Positions 59,840-60,734 of a DNA stretch of 60,734 nt are shown here, piece after piece. This stretch comes from Syntrophorhabdaceae bacterium (GTDB lineage Bacteria; Desulfobacterota; Syntrophorhabdia; Syntrophorhabdales; Syntrophorhabdaceae): contig DASXUJ010000103.1 in NCBI GenBank assembly GCA_036504895.1, positions 1-60,734 of the forward strand, read 5' to 3'. The notes under the pieces were generated by a model. It ran no database searches and was not told the origin of the DNA. It saw only the letters and a list, made by a program, of their open reading frames with translations. The first letter of the stretch is position 1, and every line of letters begins with the position of its first letter. Made by a program: the position numbers and the translations under genes.

Positions 59840-60718
59840 ATGACCGCACGCATCATAAAAGGCGCCGAGATCGCCGAAGAGATCCGGGAAGAGATAAAGA
59901 GGGACACCCTGCTCTTACGGCAGACCCATGGCATCACCCCGGGTCTCGTCACCATTATCGTGGGCAAGAACCCCGCCTCGATAAGCTACGTCTCGGCCAA
60001 GCAGAAGACCGCCCATGACCTCTTATTTCATTCAGTCCAGGAGGACCTCCCCGAAGACGTCACCGAGGAAGGGTTGCTCGCCCTCGTAGCGCGCTATAAC
60101 CGCGATCCCCTCATCCACGGCATCCTCGTGCAGTTGCCCTTGCCTCCCCATATCAACGAGACAAAGATCCTTTATGCCATTAACCCCGATAAGGACGTAG
60201 ACGGCTTCCACCCGGTCAACATGGGCAAGCTCATGATAGGGGAGGGAAGGTTCTACCCCTGCACCCCTTACGGGATTCGCGAGATGCTTATCCGGAGCAA
60301 TATACCCATCCCCGGCTCTGAAGTCGTGGTCGTAGGCAGAAGCAACATTGTAGGCAAGCCCATCGCCATGATGCTCATGCAGAAGGGCCCCCATGCCAAT
60401 GCCACGGTCACCGTATGCCATACCGCCACCAGGGACCTCGCCTTCCACACGAAAAGAGCCGACATCCTGATCGTTGCCGCGGGCAGGCCTAAAGCCATTA
60501 CTGCCGACATGGTAAAGGTTGGGGCGATAGTCATAGACGTGGGGGTGAACCGGATCGGCATGACCCCGGAGGGAAAGGCGAAGCTCGTGGGGGATGTGGA
60601 CTTCGAGGGAGTCGCGGAAAAGGCATCGGCCATTACCCCTGTTCCCGGCGGGGTAGGGCCCATGACCATCACCATGCTCATGCTCAATACCCTGAACGCG
60701 GCACAGCCTATATTATAA
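59840..60718 (+). CDS. folD: Methylenetetrahydrofolate dehydrogenase/cyclohydrolase FolD
   Basis: Bifunctional FolD of 292 residues. It converts methylene-THF to methenyl-THF with NADP and then to formyl-THF. The folate site has YVSAKQKTAHDL, with the catalytic YxxxK, and VQLPLPPHI. The dinucleotide site has VVVGRSNIVGKPIAMML and ends with PVPGGVGPMTITML. In anaerobes it also serves the Wood-Ljungdahl methyl branch. GGAGCAACC precedes the ATG. The next gene starts 13 bases later, so it may be the first gene of an operon. Confidence 0.97.
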   Translation: MTARIIKGAEIAEEIREEIKRDTLLLRQTHGITPGLVTIIVGKNPASISYVSAKQKTAHDLLFHSVQEDLPEDVTEEGLLALVARYNRDPLIHGILVQLPLPPHINETKILYAINPDKDVDGFHPVNMGKLMIGEGRFYPCTPYGIREMLIRSNIPIPGSEVVVVGRSNIVGKPIAMMLMQKGPHANATVTVCHTATRDLAFHTKRADILIVAAGRPKAITADMVKVGAIVIDVGVNRIGMTPEGKAKLVGDVDFEGVAEKASAITPVPGGVGPMTITMLMLNTLNAAQPIL

Positions 60719-60731
60719 GCGAGGAGGAAGG

Positions 60732-60734
60732 ATG
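60732..60734 (+). CDS. Start codon of the next gene
   Basis: GAGGAGGAAGG at 60721-60731 is an excellent ribosome site directly before an ATG that ends the window, so a further gene probably begins here in step with folD. Nothing can be said about its product. Confidence 0.5.

Noticed and set aside
1-60734. tRNA, rRNA or insertion-sequence genes
   Set aside because: I looked for tRNA-like ends, rRNA segments and transposase motifs and found none that could be supported.

Overview
The window reads as a chromosome segment of a strictly anaerobic, Gram-negative-type bacterium of the deltaproteobacterial (Desulfobacterota) kind. A syntrophic or sulfate-reducing degrader of fatty or aromatic acids, Syntrophorhabdus-like, is the best guess. 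The placement is inferred from gene content, not from a marker tree. The supporting content is: many soluble heterodisulfide-reductase (Hdr)-like proteins, ETF plus acyl-CoA dehydrogenases, three periplasmic TRAP transporters, an NDP-forming acyl-CoA synthetase, GTP-type PEP carboxykinase, a molybdenum hydroxylase and no respiratory oxidase. The DNA is GC-rich and densely coded, with many ATGA-type start/stop overlaps.

Layout. 1-3.5 kb: the tail of one TRAP large permease gene, then a complete dctP-dctQ-dctM set. 4-6.3 kb: two convergent acyl-CoA dehydrogenases; the first lies behind a near-perfect sigma-54 promoter. 6.7-18.3 kb: a ten-gene electron-transfer cluster made of HdrCB fusion, EtfB, EtfA, HdrA with an inserted GltD-like NAD(P)H domain, a second HdrA, MvhD, an FdhB/FrhB-like protein, HdrC, HdrB and a third HdrA. 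18.6-21.5 kb: another TRAP set, then an acyl-CoA ligase (AMP-forming). 23.4-31 kb: CBS-pair protein, NDP-forming acyl-CoA synthetase, KAS III-like enzyme, ABC ATPase, PEP carboxykinase and a second CBS-pair protein. 31-38 kb: a reverse-strand mnmG, QueG-like, carA, carB operon. 38-44.5 kb: PAS histidine kinase-receiver hybrid, PhoU-like protein, CCA/poly(A) polymerase-type nucleotidyltransferase, SPL-like radical SAM protein and a beta-hydroxyacid dehydrogenase. 44.6-49.3 kb: DUF362 protein, NapH-NapG-like polyferredoxin, Old-Yellow-Enzyme/dienoyl-CoA-reductase-like protein and a two-cluster ferredoxin interrupted by an in-frame TGA. 49.3-54.5 kb: divergent MarR regulator, then two FAD-linked oxidases flanking a CCG iron-sulfur protein. 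54.9-59.7 kb: a molybdenum hydroxylase operon with two small Cys-containing proteins and a CoxG-like protein. 59.8-60.7 kb: folD, and the first codon of another gene.

Working model (inference). TRAP transporters import organic acids. The AMP-forming ligase activates them to CoA thioesters, acyl-CoA dehydrogenases oxidise the thioesters, and EtfAB takes the electrons. The Hdr-like cluster would then pass electrons among ETF, NAD(P)H, ferredoxin and possibly another partner by flavin-based bifurcation or confurcation. The NDP-forming synthetase could recover ATP from product CoA esters. The 50-59.7 kb genes form a second oxidation module (FAD-linked oxidases, CCG iron-sulfur protein and molybdenum hydroxylase) whose substrate cannot be read from sequence. 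The points most worth checking are the Etf-triple-HdrA cluster with its HdrA-GltD fusion, the molybdenum hydroxylase module, the mosaic TRAP gene, the interrupted ferredoxin, the sigma-54 promoters and several clean operators.
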